Positions 54,088-63,873 of a stretch of DNA of 64,000 nt are shown in pieces (within the stretch, counting starts at the first letter, position 1; the number at the start of each line of letters is the position of its first letter). The stretch is taken from contig CAWEQO010000005.1 of the NCBI GenBank assembly GCA_963811225.1, forward strand, positions 132,259 to 196,258, read 5' to 3'. The notes under the pieces are model-generated. The model ran no database searches. It was not told the DNA's origin and saw only the letters and a program-made list of their open reading frames with translations. A program made the position numbers and the translations under genes. The DNA comes from CAWEQO01 sp963811225. Its GTDB lineage: Bacteria; Chloroflexota; Anaerolineae; Anaerolineales; Anaerolineaceae.

Positions 54088-55614
54088 GAAATAGATTCCT
54101 CGAAACGGTATTGATAGAATTGGCGCAGCGGCTCTTGTAGCTGCTGATAGCCGTTCGAAAACAACTTTTGATAAACGGCGCGGTTGTCTGGGTTGGGCTC
54201 AATGAACCGGGATTCGGACTTTCGTGGCCCGGCCAGAGCCTCTTCTTCGCTGGCGTATACGCCGCTGCCGATCCCGGCCAGCAGGGCCGCGCCAAGCAGG
54301 GTCGTCTCTTCCACAGCAGGGACCTCGATCTGGCAGCCGGAGACGTCGGCTTTGATCTGCAGCCAGGCCCGGCTGCGGGTGCCGCCGCCTGCGGCAACGA
54401 TGCGGCGAATGGACTGCCCGGTGACGCGCACTGCGGCCAGCCGGTCGGTCTCCATCTCGTAGGCGGTGCCCTCCAGCGCTGCCCGGGCCAACTCGGCCCG
54501 GTTGGTATGGGCGCTCAGGCCGATGAAAGCCGCCCGGGCGAGGGGGTCGGAATGGGGCGCTCCGCTGCCTGCCAGATAGGGGAAGTACAACAGGCCGGTA
54601 GGCTCGTCGGGCGCTTGTTCCACCAGGGCATTGAATTTGGCATAGGTCAGGGCCGGGCTGGAAATCAGACTGCGCAGCCATTCAATCGAGCCGCCGGAAG
54701 TGGAAAGACCGCCCATCCAGTAGCTGCGATCACGGGCCACATGGCAGCCGAAGGTCAGGCCCGATTCAAATTCCGGCTGGCCGAGTTGGGTGCGCGGCAT
54801 GGCGCCGATGAAGGCTTCGGCGGTGCCCATCGAATTCGAACACGATACCCGGCTCGATCGCGCCGGCCGCAAAAGCCCCGGTGACGTGATCGTGGCCGCA
54901 GACTGCGATGGGAACGCCAGTGAGAATGCCAAAATCGGCAGATGGAAGGCGGGTAACATTCCCGGCGACGGTCCCGGCGGGCAGCGCCTGGGGGAACAGG
55001 TCGGGGGAAAGATCGAACTGGCGCAGGAAGTCTGCGTCCCATTCCAGGCGGTTGACATCGAAAGCGAAGGTGCGCCCAGCCAGGGAATAATCGGTGGCTG
55101 CTTTGCCGCTCAGAAGGCAGACGATCCAATCGGGGACTGAAAGCCACAAGGCGTTGTCGAAGCGAATGTTTTTGGTCTCACGCAGCCAGAGCAGCTTGGC
55201 GAGGCTGCACTTGAAGCTGGGGTAGATGCCAGAGCGCAAAAATCCCGCCTGCCTTCCGGCTGCTTGCAGCAGTTGGAGAGCTTGCGGGGTGGCGGCAGTA
55301 TCATACCAGGGGATGATCCCGGTAAGAGGGGCAAGCCCATCGCGGTTGACCAGGATGCCCGATTCTGCCATGCCGGCGACGCCGATGGCGGCCAATCGGT
55401 GGGGTCCGGCCTTGGCGACGGCTTCCCCCACGGCATCCAGGAGGGCTTGCCACAGATCTTGCGGATCGAAAAAGTTTGCTCCGGTCTCGTCGCGACGAGG
55501 CTGCATGGCGTGGCTGACGAAGGCCGCCAGGTTTCCGTCGAGCGTGAAGAGCCCCACCTTGCAGTGGGTGGTGCCGGTATCGATACCCATCAACAGCTTG
55601 CGGGTTTTCGGCAT
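54084..55614 (-). CDS. FGGY-family sugar kinase (frameshifted)
   Basis: Cytosolic kinase of about 510 residues. LLMGIDTGTTHCKVGLF is the N-terminal loop, and PDWIVCLLSGKAATDYS is typical. The frame breaks near 54832-54842: after EPGIVF it continues as SNSMGTAEAFIGAM, so one extra base is present. The C-terminal half has VAAGGGTRSRAWLQIKADV, the ATP site. The ATG at 55614 has AGGAG at four bases. A ketose or sugar acid substrate is likely, because an aldolase follows. Confidence 0.86.
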
Positions 55615-55615
55615 T

Positions 55616-56272
55616 CTACTCCTGAAGGGCTTGCCGGACACGTTCCATGCCCATACGCGGGCTGGTCAGGAAGCGAGGGAGAACCTCTTCTGGCAGGCGG
55701 GGCAGCACGCGCGCCATCGACGCCTGAGCCAGCACAACCAGGTCGCAGGAAGAGATCAGCGCGGAGAGTCCATCCACCAGGGCCTGATCGTGCCCGGCAG
55801 CGTCGCCGGACATGAGCTTGTCGTAGGCGCCCTCGATCAGCAAGGGCAGGAACTCGACAGTACGGCCGCTCTCCTGAGCTTTCTCTTCCAACAGGTTCAG
55901 GGTGGGCTGCAGGGTGGTTGGAAGTGTGGCGGCGACGCCGATGCGAGCGCCCTGCCGGACGGCGATTTCGGCCATGGGCTCGTCGATGCGCACGACCGGG
56001 ATGGAGAGGATCTGGCGAGCTTTGGGGACGACTGCGCCGACAGAAGAGCAGGCTTCGAGCAGCACGTCTGCGCCGACTTCCTGGGCATAGCGGGCGTACT
56101 GCAAGATGCGCTGCTCCACCTCCGCGACGTTGCCACCGTTGGCGAGCAGCTGCGGCAGGATCGAGTTGTCGACGAAGTTGACGATGGAGACGCCGGGGAT
56201 CAGTTCATGGGCCAGGGCCTTTAGCGGCTCGACGGTGGCGACGGTGGTATGGATCATGGCTAACTTTGACAT
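55616..56272 (-). CDS. Asp/Glu racemase superfamily protein
   Basis: Cytosolic protein of 218 residues. LAMIHTTVATVEPL near the start, VLLEACSSVGAVV with one catalytic Cys, and SSCDLVVLAQASMARV place it in the Asp/Glu/hydantoin racemase group. The second Cys is in ISSCDLVV, slightly displaced from the usual position. It may epimerise a sugar-derived acid or an unrelated substrate. It lies between the glycosidase and kinase genes. Confidence 0.8.
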   Translation of the reverse strand: MSKLAMIHTTVATVEPLKALAHELIPGVSIVNFVDNSILPQLLANGGNVAEVEQRILQYARYAQEVGADVLLEACSSVGAVVPKARQILSIPVVRIDEPMAEIAVRQGARIGVAATLPTTLQPTLNLLEEKAQESGRTVEFLPLLIEGAYDKLMSGDAAGHDQALVDGLSALISSCDLVVLAQASMARVLPRLPEEVLPRFLTSPRMGMERVRQALQE

Positions 56273-56295
56273 AGACTTCCTTTGAACCCGAATGA

Positions 56296-58101
56296 TTAAG
56301 CGGGCAGCAAACCAGTATTGAGATCGTCTTGAGTGAGCTGGATGGTTGAGCCGTCCAACTCTTCCGTAGGGATCACAAACGGGATCGGATTTTCCTGCAA
56401 ACCAGCGCGATACTCGGCCCACACCTCGCGGATCAAGGCGTAATCCTCCGGCAGCAGCGGCTCGCCGGTTGAGTCGATGTGACTGGCATAGTACAAAGCC
56501 GGGACGCCCAGGCTGGGCTTGAGAGTGAGGTAGGTGCGCCAGGTCTGCTTGTTGGTGATCGGCCAATTATCGGTGTCGATCAGGGCATCTGGGCAGGCGG
56601 CCAGCGCCACACGCGCCCGGTGTGTCATGGCCCTGCACACGTCTGCATGGGTGTTGATGTCGTTCAGGCGCACGCTGTCGATCAGGTCGGCCAGGTAGGG
56701 ATGCGGAGTGTGGGCGATGATGAGCGTATCCGGCTTGACCCGCTTCGCCTCATCGTGCAGGATGCCCAGGTAGAGACGCATCAGCTCCAGGCCCCAGGAC
56801 TGGCCGTGCGTGTGGATGCCAGGTCCGGAGGGGATGCGGGCAGTGAAGTCGATCTTGAAGCCATCCGCGTCGTAACCGGATGCGGAGAGCATGCTGCGGA
56901 CCGAGGCGCGCAGGCGGCGCTCGAAAGCCGGGTTGGTGGGGTCGACTGCCAGGGGCAGACCGGCAGCGTTGGTGATGCATTCCTCGACCGGCAGGGCCTC
57001 GCAGTCCCAGGCCTTGAGCCACAGCAGCACCTTCTGCCCGTTCGCATGGCGATGGTGGATGAAACCCTTCAGATCGGGCCATTTCGCCGGGTCGGCCTGG
57101 TTGTCGCCGTAGGTCTGCTGCCACTTGTCGTCGATGACGATCGTGCCGGGAACAACACCGTTGGATTCCAGGGTGTTGAGGAATGAACTGTAGTTGGCCT
57201 GGGTGGCGGTGTCGGGGGCGCGCAGGCCGTCGAGACCGGCCAGGTAGCATTGCGAGCCCCAACCGCAGTAGATCGGCTGGCGCCACCAGGCGGGCTTATC
57301 CAGATGGGATGCCGAAGGGACCAGACCCGCGGCTCGCAGCTCGTTGACGTGCGTTTCGAGCAGCTGGTAGGGATCGGCGCCGAAGTCGAACGTGATCGCC
57401 GGGAGCAGGCAGCGCCCCTCGACAGGGGTATGTCCATCGAAGTTCAGGGAAAAATGGAAAGATGATTGCTTGCCGTGGTACTTGTAGTCGCTAAACTGGT
57501 TGCTGCCGGGCTGCGCCTCTACGCCGACGCCCAGCCATCCCGATCCCGTTTCGAATGAGAAATGGAAGGGGGGTGGGGTGAAGAACCAGTCATCTTTGCC
57601 GGGTAGGGGCACACCATTCAGGTTGATGTCGGAATTGGCGGAGGGATCGAAGGTGTAGACCTCTCCGGTGTTGGGCTCGGGGTTGAAGCCCTGGCGGAAG
57701 GCCTGACCAGACCAGAAGAAGCCCGAACCCCAGCGCACCTGGCCGGAGTAGTAGCCGCCGAAGTAATTGGCTTCGGCCAAATAACCCTGGCCCTCAACTT
57801 CGACCTCGTAGATCAGGCGCTGCGGCAGGCAGCGGAAGCGGTAGATCTTGCGCTCCCAGACCGAGCTGGCGGCTTCGAGCGAATAGATCACCTCTTCGGC
57901 GTGCTTCTCGACCTGCCACAAGCCGGCCTGGACGGTATCGTCACGGCCATTGAGCGGATGGACGCTCGACAGCACGAACAGGTCTGCAACCTTTTGGCCG
58001 TGTTCGTTCAGCAGGGTGACGAAAGGCCGGTCGGCTGCAAATGCAAGCTGATAGGTTTCAGCGAAGAGTTTAAAACCTCCCTCTTCCGATGTTCGCAACA
58101 T
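56296..58101 (-). CDS. TIM-barrel glycoside hydrolase (GH36/GH31-like)
   Basis: Cytosolic protein of 601 residues. The N-terminal 250 residues are beta-rich, then a barrel begins near DKPAWWRQPIYCGWGSQ. TIVIDDKWQQTYGDN is a substrate-binding strand, and YDADGFKIDFTARIPSG carries the likely nucleophile Asp, followed by TDNWPITNKQTW with a possible acid/base Asp. This resembles clan GH-D alpha-galactosidases and GH31, but the family is not certain. The ATG has GAGG at six bases. It is the first gene of the operon ending in GH84. Confidence 0.78.
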   Translation of the reverse strand: MLRTSEEGGFKLFAETYQLAFAADRPFVTLLNEHGQKVADLFVLSSVHPLNGRDDTVQAGLWQVEKHAEEVIYSLEAASSVWERKIYRFRCLPQRLIYEVEVEGQGYLAEANYFGGYYSGQVRWGSGFFWSGQAFRQGFNPEPNTGEVYTFDPSANSDINLNGVPLPGKDDWFFTPPPFHFSFETGSGWLGVGVEAQPGSNQFSDYKYHGKQSSFHFSLNFDGHTPVEGRCLLPAITFDFGADPYQLLETHVNELRAAGLVPSASHLDKPAWWRQPIYCGWGSQCYLAGLDGLRAPDTATQANYSSFLNTLESNGVVPGTIVIDDKWQQTYGDNQADPAKWPDLKGFIHHRHANGQKVLLWLKAWDCEALPVEECITNAAGLPLAVDPTNPAFERRLRASVRSMLSASGYDADGFKIDFTARIPSGPGIHTHGQSWGLELMRLYLGILHDEAKRVKPDTLIIAHTPHPYLADLIDSVRLNDINTHADVCRAMTHRARVALAACPDALIDTDNWPITNKQTWRTYLTLKPSLGVPALYYASHIDSTGEPLLPEDYALIREVWAEYRAGLQENPIPFVIPTEELDGSTIQLTQDDLNTGLLPA

Positions 58102-58758
58102 TGCAATCCTCGATTCTATGACCTCGATTGTTCAAAGCGGGCGCTTACCCCTGACAGGGATGCCAGGCAGCACAGAGGGCGAAGGAGACCGGTTTGAACT
58201 CAATTGTTGTTGATCAGGCAAATCTGCCAATTTTTCATGCGGCGGTACGCACGCGAAAATTCCGCTACTTCTCTTATAAACACAACACCCCGCCAAAGTC
58301 GGGGGGCGAGTTTCGCGGCCCATTCCAGATCATTTTCCGACCGGGGAAAGGCACAGCGATGGTTGTGTTTAATTCGGCTGCTTTGAGGCCACCAGACGGG
58401 ACTGGCGGTCCTTGGTTTCTCTTATGCATTTTTTATTTCAGAGGTTACCATCGCCTGGAGGAATTTTGCAACTCGGACGGGACCGATCTGCTCACCGGCT
58501 TTGATGAACCATTGGGTAAGGAGAATCTTACCATGTGTACAATTAATTGTCAATTATTCGGTTACCAAAATCTAATCGGGGCAGACTGTACAAAAACGGC
58601 CCTTCTTCGATTATTTGGATGGATAGGAACAGGTTTATTGCCTTGTAATTATGGTAGCACTGGCAGGTTAAGAAGTCAAGTTACCAAAGATCATGTATAA
58701 GGATTTTTGGGAACTGATTTTTTCATTGGCCTCAGAATAAAAACGATCCTTGATTGGC
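58102..58758. other. 657-base gap, no clear gene
   Basis: Upstream of the glycosidase operon and downstream of the GT39-like gene. A 168-codon plus-strand frame crosses it but has low-complexity, non-family composition and no ribosome site. I see no transposase remnant. It may contain the promoter of the glycosidase operon, but no consensus pair stands out. Confidence 0.4.
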
Positions 58759-60261
58759 TTACGGCTTTGGCTCGTAAACGGACGTTTCCCCCATGCGGTA
58801 CAGGCGCTTATAGGAATTCTGTATGGCGTCGAGCATCTCGGGAGTCCAGCGGGCGTGAGGTGAGTCCCAGTCGCGTGGCTCATACAGCAGGATCAGGCTG
58901 TACTGCTTACCATCAATGGCGTCGAGGAAGGGCTGCTGGTTCCAGAGGCCGCCCTGCGCCAGTATCTTGAATTCAAAGGGCTGGTAGACGATCGGTTTGC
59001 CGGCCAGGGGCAGGTGGCCCATATACTCGTCGGCCAGGACCGGACCTTGTGCGTCCTCAACCATCATCTCCATGACTTTAAGGTCACTGATGTAGCGAAG
59101 CTTGTCCATGTTGCGGGGGTAGAAATCCTGGCGGGCCCAGGAGGTCATGCTGTGGATCTGCGGAACGAGCAGCATGATCAATACCGCCGACAGCCACAGG
59201 CGTTTTCCCGGCCAGGCCACCAGCGCCCCGGCTGCCAGGCTGAGCGCTGCCGAAAGCTCGTATAGATAGTTGACGTTGGAGCCGTCTTTGCCGATGGTGG
59301 CGGCGGTGGCGAGCGAGCCGAGCAGGTAAGGCACCGCCAACCACCAGGATTTAGGCTTGCCCCAGAAAATGGTCAGGATCAGGACTCCGCCGCCGATCAA
59401 GAGGTACGGTAAATGCTGCTGGAGTTCGTGCTGGTAGTTTTGCACGGTCTGCCAGTCAAAGGGGTTGACGTTGGCGGTAATGATGTGGAAGAAGAAACCC
59501 CCGCCGGTCAACAGGGTCAGCAGTAAGAACGGCACACCGCCCAGGAGGGCCATCCAGGCGAGCCAGCGCGCCGCCCGGATGCGAGGCTGCTTGTGGACCA
59601 GCCAGGCGAAGGCCGCCAGCGGCGCGGCAAGGCCGTCTGACTGGCGGGTGTAGACGGCGGCGACCATCAGTGCAGCCCCGGCAAGCAGCCCCCAGCGCCT
59701 GTGCTCCCAGCGGACGATGACATACAACCCGGCCCAGCTGAGACCCAGCGCCAGCGAATCGACGCGCACCAGCGGCGACCAGTGCAAGATGTAGGGGATA
59801 GACAACAGCGTCAGGCCGCCAATGGCCGCGCCAAAGGGACTTTTCGTGACGTGGTAGAGGGTCAGACCAATGAACACCGCCGCGGCCAGCACACCCAGCA
59901 GCGAAATGATGCGACCATACCAGAACTGCGGGCCGAAGATCCAATAAAACGGCACCTGGACGAGCGGGTAGACGGGCGGGTAATTGGTGATGGTGTAAGG
60001 GGGTGTAGAGGTATCGGCGCGGTAGATGTTCTGGAAGTGGGCCAGGCGGCGCACCTGATCGAGCAGGGGGCCTTCCCCATAGTCGAAGGAATAGCGGAAG
60101 ACGACGGCTTTGGCGGCATGCTCGGCGAAGAGGCGCACGGATTGGTAGGACTCGAGCGCGAACCAGGTCAGGGCGAGCGCAAGCATTAAGCGAGGGAGCC
60201 ATTTCTGGGCCCAGGCGAGCGCCGGGTTTGGCCGCTTAAGGGTGGCCTTAACTTCGTTCAT
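58759..60261 (-). CDS. GT39/ArnT-like membrane glycosyltransferase
   Basis: Inner-membrane protein of 500 residues with about 10 helices up to residue 370, then a soluble domain. The first loop has YGEGPLLDQVRRL with an Asp-Glu type arrangement, and NYPPVYPLVQVPFYW resembles the GT39/GT83 group that uses polyprenyl-phosphate sugars. The C-terminal part (DAQGPVLADEYMGHLPLAG) is common in these proteins. The acceptor is unknown. The gene is preceded by a hairpin at 60339. Confidence 0.82.
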   Translation of the reverse strand: MNEVKATLKRPNPALAWAQKWLPRLMLALALTWFALESYQSVRLFAEHAAKAVVFRYSFDYGEGPLLDQVRRLAHFQNIYRADTSTPPYTITNYPPVYPLVQVPFYWIFGPQFWYGRIISLLGVLAAAVFIGLTLYHVTKSPFGAAIGGLTLLSIPYILHWSPLVRVDSLALGLSWAGLYVIVRWEHRRWGLLAGAALMVAAVYTRQSDGLAAPLAAFAWLVHKQPRIRAARWLAWMALLGGVPFLLLTLLTGGGFFFHIITANVNPFDWQTVQNYQHELQQHLPYLLIGGGVLILTIFWGKPKSWWLAVPYLLGSLATAATIGKDGSNVNYLYELSAALSLAAGALVAWPGKRLWLSAVLIMLLVPQIHSMTSWARQDFYPRNMDKLRYISDLKVMEMMVEDAQGPVLADEYMGHLPLAGKPIVYQPFEFKILAQGGLWNQQPFLDAIDGKQYSLILLYEPRDWDSPHARWTPEMLDAIQNSYKRLYRMGETSVYEPKP

Positions 60262-60338
60262 TGATGAACCTCCGAGTGAGTGGGGTTACTCTATCAGTAT
60301 ATACGGATAAATGTTTTACGCAAATTACAAGTTAAACG

Positions 60339-60377
60339 AAAAGGGGAGCCGGTTTTTCAAAAACCGGCTCCCCTTTT
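60339..60377 (-). terminator. Hairpin terminator after DUF2267 gene
   Basis: Perfect 19-base arms (60339-60357 and 60359-60377) with a single-base loop. The stem ends in AAAA/TTTT, so it works as an intrinsic terminator on either strand. Confidence 0.8.
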
Positions 60378-60390
60378 GTTAACCTAACAA

Positions 60391-60795
60391 TTATGGATGC
60401 CCCGATGGGAATCCCGGTCCCTGGGGTTCCTTTTTCAGCAAGTCCTTATACGAGTCTGGCAGTTCCGCCATCACTTCATCCATCTGCCCGGGGGTGACCG
60501 CTTCGGTCAGGGCCTGCATCACGGCTTTGGCGCGCTCGGCGGCGTCATAATAACCTGAATCGGCACGCGCTCCAACCCGGCGGTAAAACTCCTGCAGCTG
60601 GTACAGGTTGTAGTCGCGTTCGTACAGGAAAGACTTCAACTCTTTGGGCAGCTGCGCGGCCAGGTCGTCCCGCTCGGCGCCCGGTAGAACCTCCCCCAAT
60701 GTCTCCAGTGTGGCACGAGTAATGCGCTCGGCGTCATCGCGATCTGGTAGATGCGAATTCTTTTGCACCAGATCGATAAACTCTTTATAATCCAT
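60391..60795 (-). CDS. DUF2267 protein
   Basis: Small cytosolic protein of 134 residues with the DUF2267 helical repeat: DRDDAERITRATLETLGEV followed by LPKELKSFLYER, then a second similar half. Two half-repeats form the domain. The function is unknown, but members are common among stress-type genes. Multiple copies of the candidate operator lie upstream (60859-60919). Confidence 0.82.
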   Translation of the reverse strand: MDYKEFIDLVQKNSHLPDRDDAERITRATLETLGEVLPGAERDDLAAQLPKELKSFLYERDYNLYQLQEFYRRVGARADSGYYDAAERAKAVMQALTEAVTPGQMDEVMAELPDSYKDLLKKEPQGPGFPSGHP

Positions 60796-60858
60796 TATTT
60801 TCCTCCTCTTTTTAAGATGCTGCGGAGTCGAAATTTTTTACGATCCTCTTGTTCATCG

Positions 60859-60919
60859 TAGGAGATACCTGAACGCCCGGAAATGGGGAGGTTCCCAACC
60901 GCAACCGGGGAATTTCCCC
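60859..60919 (-). promoter_or_regulatory. Candidate stress-regulon operator, copy 5
   Basis: Three half-sites: TAGGAGATACCT (60859), GGGGAGGTTCCC (60885) and GGGGAATTTCCCC (60907). The last two cores are 22 bases apart. They are 64-125 bases upstream of the DUF2267 start. Confidence 0.4.
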
Positions 60920-60982
60920 AAAGAAAACTCCCCGACGCGGCGCCGCGCCAGGGAGTTTGAGCCTGTTGAGAGGCAGGTGGAA

Positions 60983-61489
60983 TTACTTGTCGATTTGAAC
61001 TTCGACGACCATCTTCAGAGCTTCCTGCGTGATCTCAACCGTGCGGAAGCTCAGGCTGCTATGGTTTTCGACCGCCATCTGCGAGAAGTCATGCGCCAAC
61101 TGGTTGTTCAAGCGGGTGACGACTGGGTCGGTGATGTCGATGCCGGGGATGTCTATCGCAACCACCTCGACCCACAGGTCACCATCGGTCTGGCCCATGG
61201 ACACATCGTAGCTGCCGCTGGCTTTGCTGCCGTTGGGTTGGTTTTTGCTGCCGAAGACTCGGATCAAGCCGTCCTGCATGTCGATGCTGGTGATCTCGTC
61301 CAAGAGGCGATCGTCGCTGTGACTGGTGCTGCTGGCCAGAAGCTCGTTAATCTGATCTTCCTGCATGTTGATGTTGACGGTGACCTGATTGCCCGAAAAA
61401 ACTACGCCCAGGGCAGAGCAGGCAGACAAGATCAGGGAAGAGGCCAGAACGAGCGATACGAGAAGAAGAGAAGCTTTCGTGATTTTCAT
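60983..61489 (-). CDS. Lipoprotein, unknown
   Basis: Exported lipoprotein of 168 residues. The signal peptide ends in LILSAC and the mature part is about 145 residues, beta-rich, with no known motif. It appears related to small envelope lipoproteins. The three-half-site operator candidate lies 103-161 bases upstream. It sits beside other stress-type genes. Confidence 0.72.
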   Translation of the reverse strand: MKITKASLLLVSLVLASSLILSACSALGVVFSGNQVTVNINMQEDQINELLASSTSHSDDRLLDEITSIDMQDGLIRVFGSKNQPNGSKASGSYDVSMGQTDGDLWVEVVAIDIPGIDITDPVVTRLNNQLAHDFSQMAVENHSSLSFRTVEITQEALKMVVEVQIDK

Positions 61490-61930
61490 CGGATTACCTT
61501 TCGGTCCTTATTGAGTCGTTTTATTTGTTCCTCCATATATACGGGTTTCCCGAAGAGAAGTTGCAGGATTGGAAGAGGCGAACCGGCTGCGAGGGATTTA
61601 CCCATCCGGTGGTTAGGGATTTCCCCACGTTTTTAGGGAGGGATTCCCCATTGAATCGCTTCATTCCGGCCAATATAGTTGAAAATATATGACTGCAGGT
61701 GGTTTCTATTCTGATTTAACAAAGGTCCACCTGATATCATACCCGTGACCGGTATGTTGGGGGATATGCTTGTGGCGATCGATGCCCAATCGAAGAGACT
61801 GTTCTTGTCAGGAGAATATCGCTCACAGAGGAAGGCGCGCCCGGCATATTTGCGACCTGCCTGCAGCAGGCGCTTTGAAGAATATATTTGTCCAATGCGA
61901 AACTAAGGTAACTTAATAAGGAGATGAAAA
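61490..61930. other. 441-base divergent gap with operator copy 6
   Basis: Lies between the lipoprotein (minus) and the glycine-rich BON protein (plus). It contains the three half-sites at 61592-61650. No gene is seen. A plus-strand promoter must lie in the right half, but I cannot place it. Confidence 0.4.
61592..61650 (-). promoter_or_regulatory. Candidate stress-regulon operator, copy 6
   Basis: Three half-sites, AGGGATTTACCCA (61592), TTAGGGATTTCCCCA (61613) and GGGATTCCCCA (61640), with GGG cores spaced 23 and 24 bases. This is the most regular array of the set. Confidence 0.5.
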
Positions 61931-62901
61931 ATGTCTGACCAAGACTATGGAAGGGACAGAGATCGAGACCGCCGGCGGTTCGATGACGACGATTATGATT
62001 ACGGCAATCGCAACCGCATGGGTGGTGGTTATTCTCGCGACTTTGGGAACCAGGGTTATGGCGGCGGCTATGGCCGAGACTACGGGTACACCGGCGGCGG
62101 TTACGGCGGCGGCTACAACCGTGATTTTGGTTATGGCGGCGGTTACGGCTACGCCAACCAGGGCTACGGAGGCGGTGGGGGCTACGGCCGCCAGGGATTT
62201 GGCGGCGGCTATAACCGCAACTATCGTTATGGCGGCGACTACGGCAACCAGGGTTACGGCGGCGGTTATGGTAACCAAGGCTATGGCGGCGGCGATATCT
62301 TCAACCAGGGTTACGGCGGTGGTGGTTATGGCAACCAAGGCTATGGCGGCGGTGGTTATGGCAACCAGGGCTACGGCAACCAGGGTTACGGTGGCGGCGG
62401 CTACTACAGCGGTGGCTATGGCGGTTATGGCGGCTACGGCGGCCAGGGCTATAGCGGCGGCCAGGATTTGGCGGTCAGGGCTACGGCGGCGGCCAGGACT
62501 TTGGCGGAGGGGGCGGCTACGATTATTACGAAGAGGATTATGCGCCTACCGACTGGACCTACACCGAATACTGGTACATCCCCGGCCCGTTCACCGGACA
62601 TGGCCCGGAGGGTTACCAGCGCTCGAACGACCGGATCAAAGAGGATGTTAATGAGCGCCTGACCCAGCATGGACAATTAGACGCACGCAACATCAAAGTT
62701 GACGTGGACAACGGCGAAGTGACGCTGACAGGCAAGGTGAACAGCCGGCGCGATAAGCGGATGGCGGAAGACACCGCTGAATCCGTGATGGGTGTCACCG
62801 ACGTTCATAACCAGTTGAAGATCGAGAAGCAGGGCCAGGAACAAGGCCAGCAGCAAGGCCAGCGCCGGCAGTCGCGCTCGCGACAGAAGCAGTCCGGCTA
62901 A
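61931..62901 (+). CDS. Glycine/tyrosine-rich BON-domain protein (frameshifted)
   Basis: About 323 residues after restoring one T at 62467-62469. The N-terminal 180 residues are repeats of GYGG, NQGYGGG and similar, likely flexible or phase-separating. The frame then continues through DYYEEDYAPTDWTYTEYWY to a BON domain (about 245-300: VDVDNGEVTLTGKVNSRR then ESVMGVTDVHNQLKI). BON domains bind lipid or membranes. A strong ribosome site (AAGGAGATG) precedes the ATG. A convergent BON paralogue lies at 62999-63766. Without the repair the protein would lose the BON domain. Confidence 0.82.
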
Positions 62902-62937
62902 TCGCTGCCCGTAACAAATAACTGTTTCATACAAAAT

Positions 62938-62968
62938 CAGAAGCGGTGGGTTTTTCCCACCGCTTCTG
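62938..62968. terminator. Bidirectional hairpin between the BON genes
   Basis: Arms of 13 bases (62938-62950 and 62956-62968) pair perfectly around a loop of five T. It sits in the convergent gap between the two BON genes. Confidence 0.8.
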
Positions 62969-62998
62969 CTATTTCAGTCTTCAAGCACTGGAGAGGGA

Positions 62999-63766
62999 CT
63001 ACTTATTCCCCCGCCCTTCCCCTTTGCCTTCTGTTTTGCCTTTTCTTTCGCCTTCCATCGGCAGTTCAGAACTACCATGGTCCTGATACCCCTCGGCCCC
63101 ACGCTCCCCCTGGCCCCAGGAGGCCATGCCTTGGGCTTCGGCATCCTCATCGGGCAGCGGCCCGGAAGCCGGATACACACCGCTGCCTTTCACGGTTTCT
63201 TTTCTGCCTCGCCCGCTGCTGGTGCGCCCACTGCTTTTGCTCTGGGTTTTGCGCGTCCGGCCGCGGCCTTTGGTTGACTGCTTTGCCTGCTGCAACTCTT
63301 CGTAATCCTCCTGCGCTCTCGGCTGGATGCGAAGCCGGTTGTGAACGTCCCACACACCGGGAACGCTCCAGGCAGCGTCTTCCGCCATGCGTTTCATCCA
63401 ACGGTCGGCGATTTCGCCACTGATCGTGACCTCACCGTTCTCAACATCCACTTCGATATTCCTTGCGTCGACCTGGCCGTGAACGGTCAGGCGATCGACC
63501 ACATCAGAAAGAATATGTTCGTCAGAGCGGGAATAATTGCGCGGTCCTACACCAGTAAAGGGTCCGCGAATCCGCCACTCATTCTCGCGTGCCTCCCGGC
63601 GCAGTTCTTCAATATCTTCTGGCATTAAGTGGATGCTGGGGTCGCGGAACTCGGGCAGTGCAAACTCGTTTGCCTCCCAGCCGTATGCGCGGTAAGGGAG
63701 ATGGGGGCGTTCCCAGGGGACCTGCTCGGCCCAATCATCATCTCCACGGTTTTGTCGATTTGCCAT
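62999..63766 (-). CDS. BON-domain protein with charged tail
   Basis: A 255-residue soluble protein. Residues about 80-150 form the BON domain (NIEVDVENGEVTISGEIADRW, VPGVWDVHNRLRI), very like the paralogue at 61931. The preceding region has RGPFTGVGPRNYSRSDEH, similar to its partner. The C-terminal 100 residues are basic and low complexity (GRTRKTQSKSSGRTSSGRG), suggesting nucleic acid or surface contact. The ATG at 63766 has AAAGGAG at ten bases; an upstream extension is unlikely. An operator candidate lies 108-148 bases upstream. Confidence 0.82.
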   Translation of the reverse strand: MANRQNRGDDDWAEQVPWERPHLPYRAYGWEANEFALPEFRDPSIHLMPEDIEELRREARENEWRIRGPFTGVGPRNYSRSDEHILSDVVDRLTVHGQVDARNIEVDVENGEVTISGEIADRWMKRMAEDAAWSVPGVWDVHNRLRIQPRAQEDYEELQQAKQSTKGRGRTRKTQSKSSGRTSSGRGRKETVKGSGVYPASGPLPDEDAEAQGMASWGQGERGAEGYQDHGSSELPMEGERKGKTEGKGEGRGNK

Positions 63767-63873
63767 AACATTGTTCTCCTTTCCGCCTTTATCTTTAAAA
63801 GGATCTTTCCAGACAATGTTAATGATAAGTTGAATGGAAGCGGTTAACAATGGGGGAGATGCCTTCGGGTGCC

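Noticed and set aside
58194..58700. Plus-strand frame of 168 codons in the gap before the glycosidase operon
   Set aside because: No ribosome site, unusual composition and no known motif.
62040..62460. DNA tandem repeat of mobile origin
   Set aside because: The repeats are codon-level GYGG variants inside a protein, not a DNA element.
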